53,924 nucleotides of DNA from an uncultured Chthonomonas sp. (GCA_903919615.1 CAIXIX010000325.1:1-53924); one strand, 5' to 3'; numbered from the stretch's first letter, positions 7,955-16,271 are shown. The notes: a model not told the origin generated them from the letters alone. A program made the numbers and translations.

Positions 7955-8833
7955 ATGAACGCACGCAGGGTTGTAGCCAGGGAAGCCAGTCGGCTGCTTC
8001 ACGACCCGGATTGGCGAGTTCGTATCTCTGCCATAGTGGCGACGCGCCAGGAGTTCAACTGTGGCCCTGATGAATTCTTACCTATAAACGCAAGTGAACA
8101 GAATCATAACGTGCGAAGCGTAATCGATGCCATTCGGTTGGACAATCAGAATCCGGTTGGGACACAGATCGTCGCCGCGCTGGATGGAGATGACTGGCGC
8201 GCTGAGTGCCTGACAAGCGGATCTGAGATTGTGCACCGTTTTGTAACCGTTGGCAGGAAACACATTCTGTTTCTCGCGGCTCGACACTGCGATGACCATA
8301 TCGCTAGTAGCAAATGCAGAGGTCGTGTGCTCTACATGTCAGGAAATCACGTGGTTAAGCAGGAGCTAACTTGGCCACGTAACCGATTTCCTGAGGATGA
8401 CATTGTCTGGAAAAAAAGGTCAGTTCGCGAGGTTAGTTTCGGTTCGCAAAAACTCTTAATGGTGCTCGCGGACGATCTGGACTCAGGTACTTGGGAATGT
8501 ATGACTCCTCTCCTGTTCCAGTACCGCGGTGGACGATGGAAGGCGACACAGAAGAGCCCTGACGAATTCAGATTCTCGTGCCGTGGAGATTTTGCCATTC
8601 GGGGCAACCGTCTGAGTGTGTTTGACTTCGACTATACCGACGGAAGCTATGCACACCCCCAGCCGTATAAACTGAAAAGGTTTTACTTCCTGAATGGAGA
8701 ATTCCACCCAACCCGGACCCTTAAGACCAGGCGTCGGTATTTTTCTCCTCGTCAGCGGGAATCAACCGGACCATGTCCTGCGAATGAAGATCCCCTGCAT
8801 GAGTTTGGTTTGCGCTGGAGCTCAGAGCGGTAG
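7955..8833 (+). CDS. Hypothetical protein, 3' part of an interrupted gene with a HEAT-like repeat
   Basis: The 292-codon frame starts with RRVVAREASRLLHDPDWRVRISAIVATRQ, a good match in style to a HEAT/PBS-lyase-type repeat. After about residue 70 it has a domain I do not recognise, rich in beta strands and aromatic residues (RGRVLYMSGNHV, KLLMVLADDLDSGTWECM, RLSVFDFDYTDGSYAHPQ). ATG 7955 has no convincing ribosome site. In-frame coding sequence continues upstream to a TAA at 7889, beyond which lies a signal-peptide-coding frame, so this is probably the body of a disrupted exported protein. Neighbours downstream are a truncated and an intact ankyrin gene. Confidence 0.5.
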   Translation: MNARRVVAREASRLLHDPDWRVRISAIVATRQEFNCGPDEFLPINASEQNHNVRSVIDAIRLDNQNPVGTQIVAALDGDDWRAECLTSGSEIVHRFVTVGRKHILFLAARHCDDHIASSKCRGRVLYMSGNHVVKQELTWPRNRFPEDDIVWKKRSVREVSFGSQKLLMVLADDLDSGTWECMTPLLFQYRGGRWKATQKSPDEFRFSCRGDFAIRGNRLSVFDFDYTDGSYAHPQPYKLKRFYFLNGEFHPTRTLKTRRRYFSPRQRESTGPCPANEDPLHEFGLRWSSER

Positions 8834-8862
8834 CAGGCCGATAGCCTTGAGGGACAGTCTTA

Positions 8863-9054
8863 ATGCGCACTCGTTGCGGAACAACTGCATACCGTTGCAG
8901 GACGACTTCGGCGACAAGGTATCGCCGTGCAATGGCGCCGATATTGGCGCTGGTCATTGGTGGTTCTCTCCTGGGCGTACAGACATTGAAAATGCTGCGT
9001 GAACAGGCGTTGTTTGCTGCCATCGCGCGCGACGACACTGTGAACCAAGATTAG
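8863..9054 (+). pseudogene. Truncated N-terminal copy of the adjacent ankyrin membrane protein
   Basis: The 63-codon frame has a GAGGG site nine bases before the ATG. It encodes a basic head, one membrane helix (APILALVIGGSLLGVQTLKML) and REQALFAAIARDD. The last part lines up with RNNALLKAIKEAD in the intact gene at 9309, including the helix position, so it is a paralogous start without the ankyrin repeats. It ends two bases before the first copy of the direct repeat, as the intact gene is also followed by a copy. It could still be translated as a tiny membrane protein. Confidence 0.5.
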
Positions 9055-9055
9055 G

Positions 9056-9200
9056 TTTCGAGATTACCGGTTGCGGGGCGTAACATCGTGTTTCCATTCG
9101 GCGTGCGTCTGGTAGGGGGACGCGGCTAATCGGGTTTCAATCTCGAAGCGCCTCTAGACCGTCGCAGCGCCCCTACAAAAATGCCTTGCCTGTCGGATGT
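9056..9200 (+). repeat. Direct repeat copy A (~145 bp)
   Basis: The block runs from TTTCGA to GGATGT and matches 10596-10741 at about 90 percent by eye, with one single-base length difference. The best-conserved core is GGGGCGTAACATCGTGTTTC and, further on, ACGCGGCTAATCGGGTTTC. An imperfect TCTCGA-AGCGCC-TCTAGA hairpin sits inside. It does not encode a continued frame. Confidence 0.85.
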
Positions 9201-9308
9201 TGGCGAAATCGGCACCGAAAAACATCCACATTCCGGATGTTTACGCTCTGCGCGTGTTCTCGCTGATCGGGCTGGGCATCGTCAAAGGCGTGAAACAGGG
9301 ATGCCGGA

Positions 9309-10532
9309 ATGCCTGTAATATGGTTTATGGTACGAGAACACAGTAAGACAATTGAACTGTTGTCACGGCAGTACATTTCTCCGCCATTACGACGGCCGCC
9401 TCAGCGGGCTCTTGTTGTTGCTGTAGGTTTCATAATATGTCTGTTTGTTGCAACTCTTGGACTTGTATCGCAACAGTACTCCCAGGCGCACAGAAATAAT
9501 GCACTGCTTAAAGCCATAAAGGAAGCAGATGAGCCAACCTGCATTACGCTGATTGCAGCCGGAGCGAAGGGCAACGCCGTGCAGGACCCGAGCGCCACGT
9601 CCTGGCTGCGCTTTGTGCTCGCAAGAATTGAGAGAACGCTGAACATTAGTAGGCGTGACCTGCAGGAAAACCCTGTCGGTCAGGATGCTCTCGTGCTCTA
9701 TTTCGATACCCGTCCTTTTGGGGACGAGGAACTGCCGCTAGCTTTGCTCAAAACCGGCGCAAACGCATCAGCACATTGTCACAATGCGCATGATTCCAGT
9801 CTCGTATGGAACGCGGCAACACGGCATCAACATCAGGTGGTGCGCGCTTTGGTAGCTGGCGGGGCGGATGTTAGCACTGTGCTTGGAGACTATCCGCTGC
9901 CTGATCCGCAGGACCTGCAGACTGTGTTAGATCATGGCGCCGATCCCAATCAACCGAGCTTCGATGGATCAAAGGGGACACCGCTTTTTGGTGCAGACCT
10001 GACGCAGACAGAGATACTGATTGCACATGGCGCTAAACCGAACGTTCGGAATATCGAGAGAGATTGTCCGCTCAATCTTGCAATTGACCGTAATGAGGGT
10101 TCTTTCAGGTGTGTAACAGCTCTATTACGAGCAGGCGCAACGGACGAAAGCAAGAACGTCTATGGCGAGACGGCGCTGTTAATCGCATGCCATCGTGGCT
10201 CGCTGGAAACCGTGCAGGCGCTCGTCAAGAAGGGCTCCAGCCTCACCGCAAGGGACAATGTTGGCAGTACAGCTCTGATGCGATCCACAGCCAACAACGA
10301 TCCAAGGGTCTTGAGCTGGCTGATTGCGCGTGGAGTCAATCTTAACGATCGCGACAGCCATGGCAATACCGCCCTTGGTATTATTACGGAAGTGCTGCAC
10401 GACAGAAACACCTGGGCAGATGAGAACGACGTACCATCAGCCCAACTGCTTCAGTATGCGGAGAAACTAAGGAAAGCGGGTGGTATCACCAAAGATTCGC
10501 GCGACGGTTGGTATGGGTTTCACCCTGAATAG
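9309..10532 (+). CDS. Membrane-anchored ankyrin-repeat protein
   Basis: The 407-residue protein has a short cytoplasmic head, one membrane helix at about residues 35-57 (ALVVAVGFIICLFVATLGLV), then a linker and ankyrin repeats from about 75 to 370. Repeat signatures include LLKTGANASAHCHNA, LVAGGADVSTV, VLDHGADPNQPS, LIAHGAKPNVRN, ALLRAGATDESKNVYGETA, ALVKKGSSLTARDNVGSTA and LIARGVNLNDRDSHGNTA. Ankyrin stacks bind other proteins; the partner is unknown. The ATG at 9309 has a weak purine-rich site upstream; ATG 9327 is an alternative. A truncated paralogue precedes it, and copies of a 145-bp repeat lie on both sides, so the locus seems to have arisen by tandem duplication. Confidence 0.88.
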   Translation: MPVIWFMVREHSKTIELLSRQYISPPLRRPPQRALVVAVGFIICLFVATLGLVSQQYSQAHRNNALLKAIKEADEPTCITLIAAGAKGNAVQDPSATSWLRFVLARIERTLNISRRDLQENPVGQDALVLYFDTRPFGDEELPLALLKTGANASAHCHNAHDSSLVWNAATRHQHQVVRALVAGGADVSTVLGDYPLPDPQDLQTVLDHGADPNQPSFDGSKGTPLFGADLTQTEILIAHGAKPNVRNIERDCPLNLAIDRNEGSFRCVTALLRAGATDESKNVYGETALLIACHRGSLETVQALVKKGSSLTARDNVGSTALMRSTANNDPRVLSWLIARGVNLNDRDSHGNTALGIITEVLHDRNTWADENDVPSAQLLQYAEKLRKAGGITKDSRDGWYGFHPE

Positions 10533-10595
10533 ATAGCACAGAGTTTTGATCGACCGCTACCCGAAAAGCGACGGATTTGTCAACCTCAGGCACCC

Positions 10596-10741
10596 TTTCG
10601 AAATAACGAGTCGCGGGGCGTAACATCGTGTTTCCTTTTTGGCATGCGTCTGGCAGGGGGACGCGGCTAATCGGGTTTCAATCTCGAAGCGCCTCGAGAC
10701 CGTCGCAGTGCCCCTACAGAAATGCTTTGCCTGGTGGATGT
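10596..10741 (+). repeat. Direct repeat copy B (~146 bp)
   Basis: This is the second copy of the block at 9056-9200, in the same orientation, 63 bases after the ankyrin gene stop and 23 bases before the end of the converging dioxygenase gene. Here the internal hairpin TCTCGA-AGCGCC-TCGAGA is perfect. Confidence 0.85.
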
Positions 10742-10764
10742 GGGCGGCGCGCGGAAATTATTGC

Positions 10765-11559
10765 CTACCCATACTGGATCGCGCGCATGCTCAGGGAGCC
10801 GAGGTCGAAGCCGGTGACGGGGAAGGAGACCGTGTCTTCCTCGGTGGCTGCGCCAACGGTGTAGAGCAGCGGCAAATAGTGGTCTGGCGTGGGATGCGAT
10901 GTTCGAAACTCTGGTTTCGACGCCAGCTGAACCAGAAACTCGCTATCGTGCTGAAGAGCAGCACGGGCCACATCGGCATCAAATTGCGCTGCCCAAGCCG
11001 GAGGTGGAGCATCGGGCAATCCAAAATGGCTTATTGCATCGGGAAGATTGTGTGTTACGTTGCCGCTACCGAGGATCATAATACTTTCGTCGCGAAGATC
11101 AGCGATCGCGCGGCCAAGCTCAAGGTGCTGCGCGGCGGATAGCCTCTGATCGATGCTCAGTTGCAGCACCGGCACGTCTGCCGTGGGCCGAAGGAACTTC
11201 ATCACCGTCCAGGTGCCATGATCCAGCCCCCAGCTTAGAGTTACCTGCGCGCCATACTTTGCAAGCTGACTGCTAAGTGTCGATGCCAGCTCAGCCGAGC
11301 CTGGCGCGCTATACTGCGCCTGAAACAGCTCGCGAGGGAAGCCGCCAAAGTCATGGATTGTCTCCGGCCGATCGTTGCCGGTTAGATATACTCCCGGGCC
11401 ATACCAATGCGCTGAGATGCAAAGATAGGCTGCCGGCGTTGGCAGTGTTCCTCCAAGCGCCTCAAACGCTCTGCTCCATCTGTTATCTTCGATGGCATTC
11501 ATGGGATTGCCGTGGCCGACGAAAAGGGAAGGCATTCTCTTTATTGTTGCCGATTGCAT
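10765..11559 (-). CDS. ygiD: YgiD-type extradiol ring-cleavage dioxygenase (4,5-DOPA dioxygenase family)
   Basis: The 264-residue protein matches the LigB/YgiD family in length and motif order. SLFVGHGNP near the start supplies the first metal-binding histidine (H16). CISAHWYGPG gives the second, WGLDHGTW a conserved central histidine, LGSGNVTHNL a conserved loop, and SHPTPDHYLPLLY the C-terminal catalytic block. Members bind one divalent metal and open catechol rings such as DOPA; the in vivo substrate in bacteria is uncertain. The ATG at 11559 has a GAGAGA site. The gene follows the YceI gene on the same strand, 65 bases apart with a hairpin between, so both are probably co-transcribed and under the divergent MarR regulator. 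Confidence 0.9.
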   Translation of the reverse strand: MQSATIKRMPSLFVGHGNPMNAIEDNRWSRAFEALGGTLPTPAAYLCISAHWYGPGVYLTGNDRPETIHDFGGFPRELFQAQYSAPGSAELASTLSSQLAKYGAQVTLSWGLDHGTWTVMKFLRPTADVPVLQLSIDQRLSAAQHLELGRAIADLRDESIMILGSGNVTHNLPDAISHFGLPDAPPPAWAAQFDADVARAALQHDSEFLVQLASKPEFRTSHPTPDHYLPLLYTVGAATEEDTVSFPVTGFDLGSLSMRAIQYG

Positions 11560-11574
11560 CGCTGTTCTCTCTAC

Positions 11575-11608
11575 TTGCCCTGGTTGCGGCTGCGCCGAGC
11601 CAGGGCAA
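11575..11608 (-). other. Intercistronic hairpin between the YceI gene and ygiD
   Basis: TTGCCCTGG at 11575-11583 pairs with CCAGGGCAA at 11600-11608, and a CGGC/GCCG pair extends the stem inside. Neither strand has a T run behind it, so it is more likely a processing or attenuation stem than a full terminator. Confidence 0.45.
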
Positions 11609-11624
11609 CAATTAACTTAATACA

Positions 11625-12251
11625 TTATTTCGCGGGTGTCGCTTCCAGGTTAATCTCGATATCAACATCGTCGCTAACGGCAAGACCGCCTTTATCGAGC
11701 TTCATGTTCCATTTTACGCCATAGTCCTGTCGATTGATGCGAACGTTCGATTGCAGACCTAACCGGGTCTGTCCGAATGCATCCTTAACCGGTCCGGAAA
11801 GAGTGAACGGCAGGTCGAGCTTCTTAGTAATTCCGTGCAGAGTGAAATCGCCATGCGCAACATATTTGCCGGCGCCAACTTTCGAGATGGAGCGACTCTT
11901 GTAGCTTATGGTTGGATACTTTGTCGCATCGAAGAAGTCAGCAGATTTTAGGTGTGCGTCTCGCTGTGGCTCGTTCGTATCGATGCTCGCGACCTGAATT
12001 GTGAAATCGACGGTTGAACTCTCGATGTCCTTTCCTGCAGCGTGAATAGAGCCCGAAACTTTGTTAAATCTGCCATGTACGGTGCTCACTACCATGTGGC
12101 GGACGGAGAAGCTGATGCCGGTGTGCGACAGGTCAATGGTCCAATCACCTTTCACGGGAGCGGCAGATTGCGCAAACGCAGTTGATGAGACAGAAGACAG
12201 TGCAACGGCACCGGCAAGAGCAATGCTGCTTAAGAGCGTTCGAATTTTCAT
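11625..12251 (-). CDS. Periplasmic YceI family protein (lipocalin-like)
   Basis: The 208-residue protein has a signal peptide (MKIRTLLSSIALAGAVALSS, cleavage near AFAQ) followed by a complete YceI domain. The family pattern is clear: WTIDLSHTGISFSVRHMVVSTVHGRF at the start, then TVDFTIQVASIDT, RDAHLKSADFFDATKYPTI, GDFTLHGITKKLDLPF and the closing strand with VDIEINLEA. YceI proteins form an eight-stranded barrel that binds long isoprenoid lipids; the role in the cell is often stress related. ATG 12251 is chosen over TTG 12263 because GGAG lies seven bases before it. A MarR gene is divergent from it. Confidence 0.92.
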   Translation of the reverse strand: MKIRTLLSSIALAGAVALSSVSSTAFAQSAAPVKGDWTIDLSHTGISFSVRHMVVSTVHGRFNKVSGSIHAAGKDIESSTVDFTIQVASIDTNEPQRDAHLKSADFFDATKYPTISYKSRSISKVGAGKYVAHGDFTLHGITKKLDLPFTLSGPVKDAFGQTRLGLQSNVRINRQDYGVKWNMKLDKGGLAVSDDVDIEINLEATPAK

Positions 12252-12304
12252 ACAGGTCTCCAATCAAACGGGTTTGAATACAGAAGCGTTTATGGAATTA
12301 TTTA

Positions 12305-12364
12305 GTTCCACATGTGATTATATTACTATCGAATCACTGTAATGGTTCCACATCGAATTATATT
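12305..12364. promoter_or_regulatory. Two direct repeats in the YceI/MarR divergent region, likely operators
   Basis: GTTCCACAT followed by three variable bases and ATTATATT occurs at 12305-12324 and again at 12345-12364, exactly 40 bases apart, which is about four helical turns. The first copy also forms an inverted repeat with TGGAA at 12293-12297. Position between divergent genes, next to a MarR gene, makes them candidate regulator sites or overlapping -10 elements. Confidence 0.5.
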
Positions 12365-12455
12365 CGTGCAAGAATATTTAGGCATCGCGCCGAATTGACA
12401 ATTATGCCTGGCCAGAAAATCGGACGCCAGCCCTTAGTGCGCAATGGGAGCGGGT

Positions 12456-12902
12456 ATGCCAACGCATTACAACGGAACAGAGTGTGAGAAGCGAGCGCTA
12501 GATCTGTTTATTAAGCTAAATCGGGCCGCTGAATCGGTGAATGGTCGAACTATGGCGTCAATTATGGGAGCCGGACTGACACCTACGCAGTTCGGCGTGC
12601 TGGAGACGTTGTACCACCTGGGACCGTTGATGCCGAGCCAGCTTGCCGAGAAGCATTTGAAGAGCCGAAATAACTTTACTCTGGTAATCGACAATCTCGA
12701 AAAGGCGGGGCTAGTGTCGCGGATGCGAAGTGATACTGATCGTCGAGCGGTGTTTGTTAGCCTTACGGAGTTGGGAACGTACAAAGTGAAAGCGGTGCTC
12801 CCGCAGTTCGTGAATGCACTGGTTACAGATGTTGGTATATTGGATAAATGTGAGCAGGAGCAGTTGGGGGAGTTATTGAGGAAGCTGGGGAAAGGAAAGT
12901 AA
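12456..12902 (+). CDS. MarR family transcriptional regulator
   Basis: The 148-residue protein has the MarR layout: a dimerisation helix at each end and a winged helix in the middle. LTPTQFGVLETLYHLGPLMPSQLAEKHLKSRNNFTLVIDNLEKAGLV covers the recognition region, and SRMRSDTDRRAVFVSLTELG is the wing, with the conserved DxRxxxVxLTxxG pattern. ATG 12456 is preferred to ATG 12444 because GGGAG lies just upstream of it. The likely targets are its own promoter and the divergent YceI-dioxygenase pair, where two direct repeats occur. The signal is unknown; many MarR proteins respond to phenolic compounds, which would suit a ring-cleaving enzyme, but that is inference. Confidence 0.93.
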   Translation: MPTHYNGTECEKRALDLFIKLNRAAESVNGRTMASIMGAGLTPTQFGVLETLYHLGPLMPSQLAEKHLKSRNNFTLVIDNLEKAGLVSRMRSDTDRRAVFVSLTELGTYKVKAVLPQFVNALVTDVGILDKCEQEQLGELLRKLGKGK

Positions 12903-12910
12903 CAAATTCA

Positions 12911-12947
12911 CCCTCAAAGGACAGACATGGCATCTGTCCTTTGAGGG
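12911..12947. terminator. Perfect 15-bp hairpin between converging genes
   Basis: CCCTCAAAGGACAGA at 12911-12925 and its exact complement at 12933-12947 enclose a seven-base loop. It lies between the stop of the marR gene and the end of the opposite operon. The T-rich side is modest (TGAATTTGTT on the minus strand), so it likely serves as a bidirectional terminator. Confidence 0.65.
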
Positions 12948-12958
12948 CGTGCTCTAAG

Positions 12959-15082
12959 TCAGTCGTCGCGATCGCTGATGACAGCGACGCGTTTCACGTT
13001 GATTTTGCCGAAGGAGAAGCGGAACTCGTCCGTTGCGCCTTCCAGGGTAGCCTGTATGGGCGCCCATTTCAGGTCTCGGGCCAGGAACGGCGCTGTATTG
13101 TTGCCGTCTGGCCGAACATTGAGTGTTACTTCGTCGCCGGTTGTCGCCTCTGCATTTGCCACCCAGCCTAACGGAAGCCCTGATAGGTAGATAGTGACAC
13201 TGCCCTTGAAGCCGTCTCGCCTCTTAATCCTAACCTTTACAGGTGTCGCCTTTCTCGGGTGAACCAGTATCGGCTCTCGGATAGAGGCAAACTCGAGGCT
13301 GAAATCGGCCTGTCCGCGAATGGTTACTGTAGCGTCGCTCCAGTTTCTGGCACGCGGATCGTTGTTGAGACGGAACTCTTCTTGTGGGATGGCTTCCGTT
13401 TTGACGTCACCCGCTGGTCCATGAGCAGTTGCGTAGACCTTAATAGGCGACTGCGCAAGCGCAGCGCCGGGAGCCGCTTTGAACTCCAGCCATGCCGTAT
13501 CACGGTCTGGAGTGATCACAACAGGTGCGACGGTTACGCCTGCCGGCAGATTTTCTGCTGAGATCGTGACATCTCCTGTGATACCCTCTCGTCGTGTGAG
13601 GATGACGCGAGCTGCCGTAGCTACACCGGGCCTAATGGTGATGTTGTCTGGACGGAGCACGCACTCCAGGCCAGGGTGCGCCGGCCTCGCCTCGATAGCA
13701 AATACGCTATCCGGTCCGCCCTGTCCGTTGGCATTGGCCACACGCAACTGATAGGTGATACCCGCCTGAAGCGTAACGGTCATTCGCCCATCATTGCCGA
13801 AACTGCCCACGCCGCCGCCATCTGGTTTAACGAGTGAAACCGACAGAGCAACCGGAGATGAAAGCCGCGTTGAATAGCCCTCGAACTCAAAGGTTCCGTT
13901 GCCCTGTACGGCGAACGCCTCCACTACGCCGGGTTTCGCGATGACACCCGTGAAAGCGGCGGGCAGTTGAGCAGGTGCGCCCTTCGCGGAATCGTCCCGA
14001 ACAACGGAGAATTTGGAAACAAAGTAGGGTACCGGGCCATATGGGCTCGGCGCTGTCGTTACACCGAGATCCTCGGGAGCAGTAAATTTGTATGCAGCGC
14101 TTCCTTCTGCAACCTTGCCGGCCACCGTCGCGCTTGTCTCAACACCAGCCTGCCCGGCGGGCGGCACCGCGACTGCATCATATGGCAGTTTGCCCATCGT
14201 CATGCGGTAAACGCTGCCCGGATTAGGTCGGCCCATCAGATCGCGAACCTCAAGAGTATACGATCCATCGGCCGGGCACTCCCAATCAATTACCGGATCC
14301 ATCTGGTAGTAGCCATGGTTCTCCGATATCTGCTTGCCAGCATCGTTATACAATCTCAAATTCGGGCTGAAGTAGAACTGGTTCGTCATATTGTAGCGGA
14401 ACGCTTTGAGGTTGAAGACGTCGTGGTCGCCTTTATGGGCTGTGAACTTGAAAAAGTGGCGCTCACCTCCCGACATGAAGCAGCCATTTGCAATGCAGGG
14501 AAGGGTTACCGGCTGTGCCTCATCCATCTTCCCACCTGCCCCAATAACCTCTGTCAGGTTGCCAACCTCGAAGTAGTAGGGTGACGAAATTCCGCGAGGA
14601 GTGACGATGCGAATCTCGTAAATACCAGGCAGCGTGTTGTTTCCAACCGCAATCTGAGCGGTAACTCGACCGGCTTTGGCTGCGCCGACTAGATATTGGC
14701 TGACCTTTGTCGCTTCGTCCGCGCTTAGCGGAGCTGCACGTACCTTCACCATTCGATCCACTGTCGCAGCCCATTGAGCGGGAGTTAGACTGCGGTTAGC
14801 TGGCGAGCGGAGCTCATGGCAGCTTCCGCACCTGTTCTGCCATATGGGCTTGTTCGATTCGTCGACTTTGGCGTTCCCGGGCGTAACCGTGCCGCTGAGT
14901 CCCTTACCATGGACCAGCATTGTGTTCGCGCCATCAAGGGAAGAGCCTCGGATCTCCACGTCAACCGTGCTTCCCGCTCGTGCGCCCATAGGGAAAAACG
15001 TGTTGATACGAGGTATCTGCGCTCCAGCGGCTGTGCCAATCAGAACGATGCCGAGATCAAAATTCAAGGGTCGAATGTTCAT
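12959..15082 (-). CDS. Secreted PPC/Ig-like protein with an inserted cytochrome-c-type haem motif
   Basis: The 707-residue protein has a signal peptide (cut near GTAAGAQ). An Ig-like opening (FFPMGARAGSTVDVEIRGSSL) is interrupted by a helical insert with CGSCH at residues 85-89 and the text LTPAQWAATVDRMVKVRAAPLS, which resembles a small mono-haem cytochrome c. Then follow pre-peptidase C-terminal (PPC) type domains (VFNLKAFRYN, GSYTLEVRDLMGRPNPGSVYRM) and further Ig-like beta domains. It is the last gene of the operon, with its ATG overlapping the stop of the WD40 gene by four bases. In Planctomycete-type genomes similar proteins accompany DUF1501 and DUF1549 proteins. Electron transfer by the haem site is an inference. 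Confidence 0.85.
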   Translation of the reverse strand: MNIRPLNFDLGIVLIGTAAGAQIPRINTFFPMGARAGSTVDVEIRGSSLDGANTMLVHGKGLSGTVTPGNAKVDESNKPIWQNRCGSCHELRSPANRSLTPAQWAATVDRMVKVRAAPLSADEATKVSQYLVGAAKAGRVTAQIAVGNNTLPGIYEIRIVTPRGISSPYYFEVGNLTEVIGAGGKMDEAQPVTLPCIANGCFMSGGERHFFKFTAHKGDHDVFNLKAFRYNMTNQFYFSPNLRLYNDAGKQISENHGYYQMDPVIDWECPADGSYTLEVRDLMGRPNPGSVYRMTMGKLPYDAVAVPPAGQAGVETSATVAGKVAEGSAAYKFTAPEDLGVTTAPSPYGPVPYFVSKFSVVRDDSAKGAPAQLPAAFTGVIAKPGVVEAFAVQGNGTFEFEGYSTRLSSPVALSVSLVKPDGGGVGSFGNDGRMTVTLQAGITYQLRVANANGQGGPDSVFAIEARPAHPGLECVLRPDNITIRPGVATAARVILTRREGITGDVTISAENLPAGVTVAPVVITPDRDTAWLEFKAAPGAALAQSPIKVYATAHGPAGDVKTEAIPQEEFRLNNDPRARNWSDATVTIRGQADFSLEFASIREPILVHPRKATPVKVRIKRRDGFKGSVTIYLSGLPLGWVANAEATTGDEVTLNVRPDGNNTAPFLARDLKWAPIQATLEGATDEFRFSFGKINVKRVAVISDRDD

Positions 15083-16209
15083 TTTGTCGGTTTTGCCTGT
15101 GTCGGAGCGGTCACCTTGACCGTGGCGAGTATCGTAGTCGTCGCAGCGGGTTGTTTTGGCGCCATCAGGCCAGGGGGCGTTATCGTTGTCAGCAGCTTAT
15201 TAGCCTCTACGTCCCACACCCAAACCACGCCTTCACGACCACATGCAGCCGCCATTTTTCCATCTGTGCTAAGCGCAACGCCGTACACTGGCGCTGTGGC
15301 GCCTTTGAACTCTCGAATTAGGCCGCCGTCATCCATCCGTCTTACAGCAACTTTGAGGTCAGCGCCAGCGGTGATAATTCTCTTCAGATCGGATGAAGTT
15401 CCAAATGCGGTGACGCCATCTTCGTGAACCTTGATGGCGCGAATTCCATAGCCGCTATAGAATCGTCTTCTCTCGTTGTAAGCGACACCCCACCAGTAAA
15501 GATTGCCATCCATACTCGAAGCAACGATCTGCTCGCCATTTGAAAGGAAGGCAGCCCCTGTAATTGGCGCAGTTGCCTGGTCAAAGTTGACCACGACCTT
15601 GTTGGTCTTGTAGTCCCAGATTTTGACCATCTTGTCCATTGCGCCAGTGAGGTAGATGTATTTGGGCTTTGAAGAGAAGCCAACCGCGGTGACACGGCCG
15701 TTGTGCTCCTCAAGCTTCTGAGGCGTGTACGGATAGAAGGCTACGGCATAGTAACGTGCTTTGCTATCGAAGGCAGCCGTCAGCATATTCCTGCCATCTG
15801 CGGAGAAGGCGATTGATTCAATCGTATCGTCGCCGGGCTGATAGTTTACGCCGTGCGTGGGATCGCTGGTATCCCACATATAGAGATTGCCGGATACGCC
15901 CGCGGCTCCGCTGCCGATAGCAAGATGTTTGCCGTCGGGATGGAAGGCGAAGCATCGCACTGCATCGACCACCTTCGTGCAAGTATCGGTTACACTCCAC
16001 GTTGCGGTGTCGTAGAGAAGCGCTTCGCCATTCGTGCCAACGGCGAGCTTCTTGCCATCGGCGCTAAATGCTACGGCGTAGACAGCAGGTTTCAGGGCTT
16101 GACCTGCAGCGGGTTGCTGCTGGGCCCGAGAGATGGTGGGGAGGAAGACAGTGGCGCACGTGAGCGCTCCAAGAGCGGCGACGGTCGCCCGTTTAACAGA
16201 CGGGAACAA
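15079..16209 (-). CDS. Secreted WD40 beta-propeller protein
   Basis: About seven WD40 blades are visible, with motifs such as VYAVAFSADGKKLAVGTNGEALLYD, VRCFAFHPDGKHLAIGSG, IESIAFSADGRNMLTAAFD, YIYLTGAMDKMVKIWD and MAAACGREGVVWVWD. I place the start at TTG 16209, with AGGGA eight bases upstream, giving a normal 30-residue signal peptide (MFPSVKRATVAALGALTCAT, cut after SRA). The alternative ATG 16248 has no ribosome site and sits in the loop of a perfect hairpin. The protein is exported and probably acts as a scaffold with its operon partners DUF1501, DUF1549/DUF1553 and the PPC protein. Confidence 0.88.
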   Translation of the reverse strand: MFPSVKRATVAALGALTCATVFLPTISRAQQQPAAGQALKPAVYAVAFSADGKKLAVGTNGEALLYDTATWSVTDTCTKVVDAVRCFAFHPDGKHLAIGSGAAGVSGNLYMWDTSDPTHGVNYQPGDDTIESIAFSADGRNMLTAAFDSKARYYAVAFYPYTPQKLEEHNGRVTAVGFSSKPKYIYLTGAMDKMVKIWDYKTNKVVVNFDQATAPITGAAFLSNGEQIVASSMDGNLYWWGVAYNERRRFYSGYGIRAIKVHEDGVTAFGTSSDLKRIITAGADLKVAVRRMDDGGLIREFKGATAPVYGVALSTDGKMAAACGREGVVWVWDVEANKLLTTITPPGLMAPKQPAATTTILATVKVTAPTQAKPTK

Positions 16210-16230
16210 TTCTAAAATCCCTTTTCTGAA

Positions 16231-16262
16231 CGGTATCGCCAGATTCATAGCTGGCGATACCG
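16231..16262 (-). other. Perfect 12-bp hairpin between the DUF1501 and WD40 genes
   Basis: CGGTATCGCCAG at 16231-16242 and CTGGCGATACCG at 16251-16262 are exact complements around an eight-base loop that contains the ATG at 16248. There is no T run. It lies within the operon, so it may stabilise mRNA ends or tune translation of the WD40 gene. Confidence 0.7.
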
Positions 16263-16271
16263 ATCGAAATT

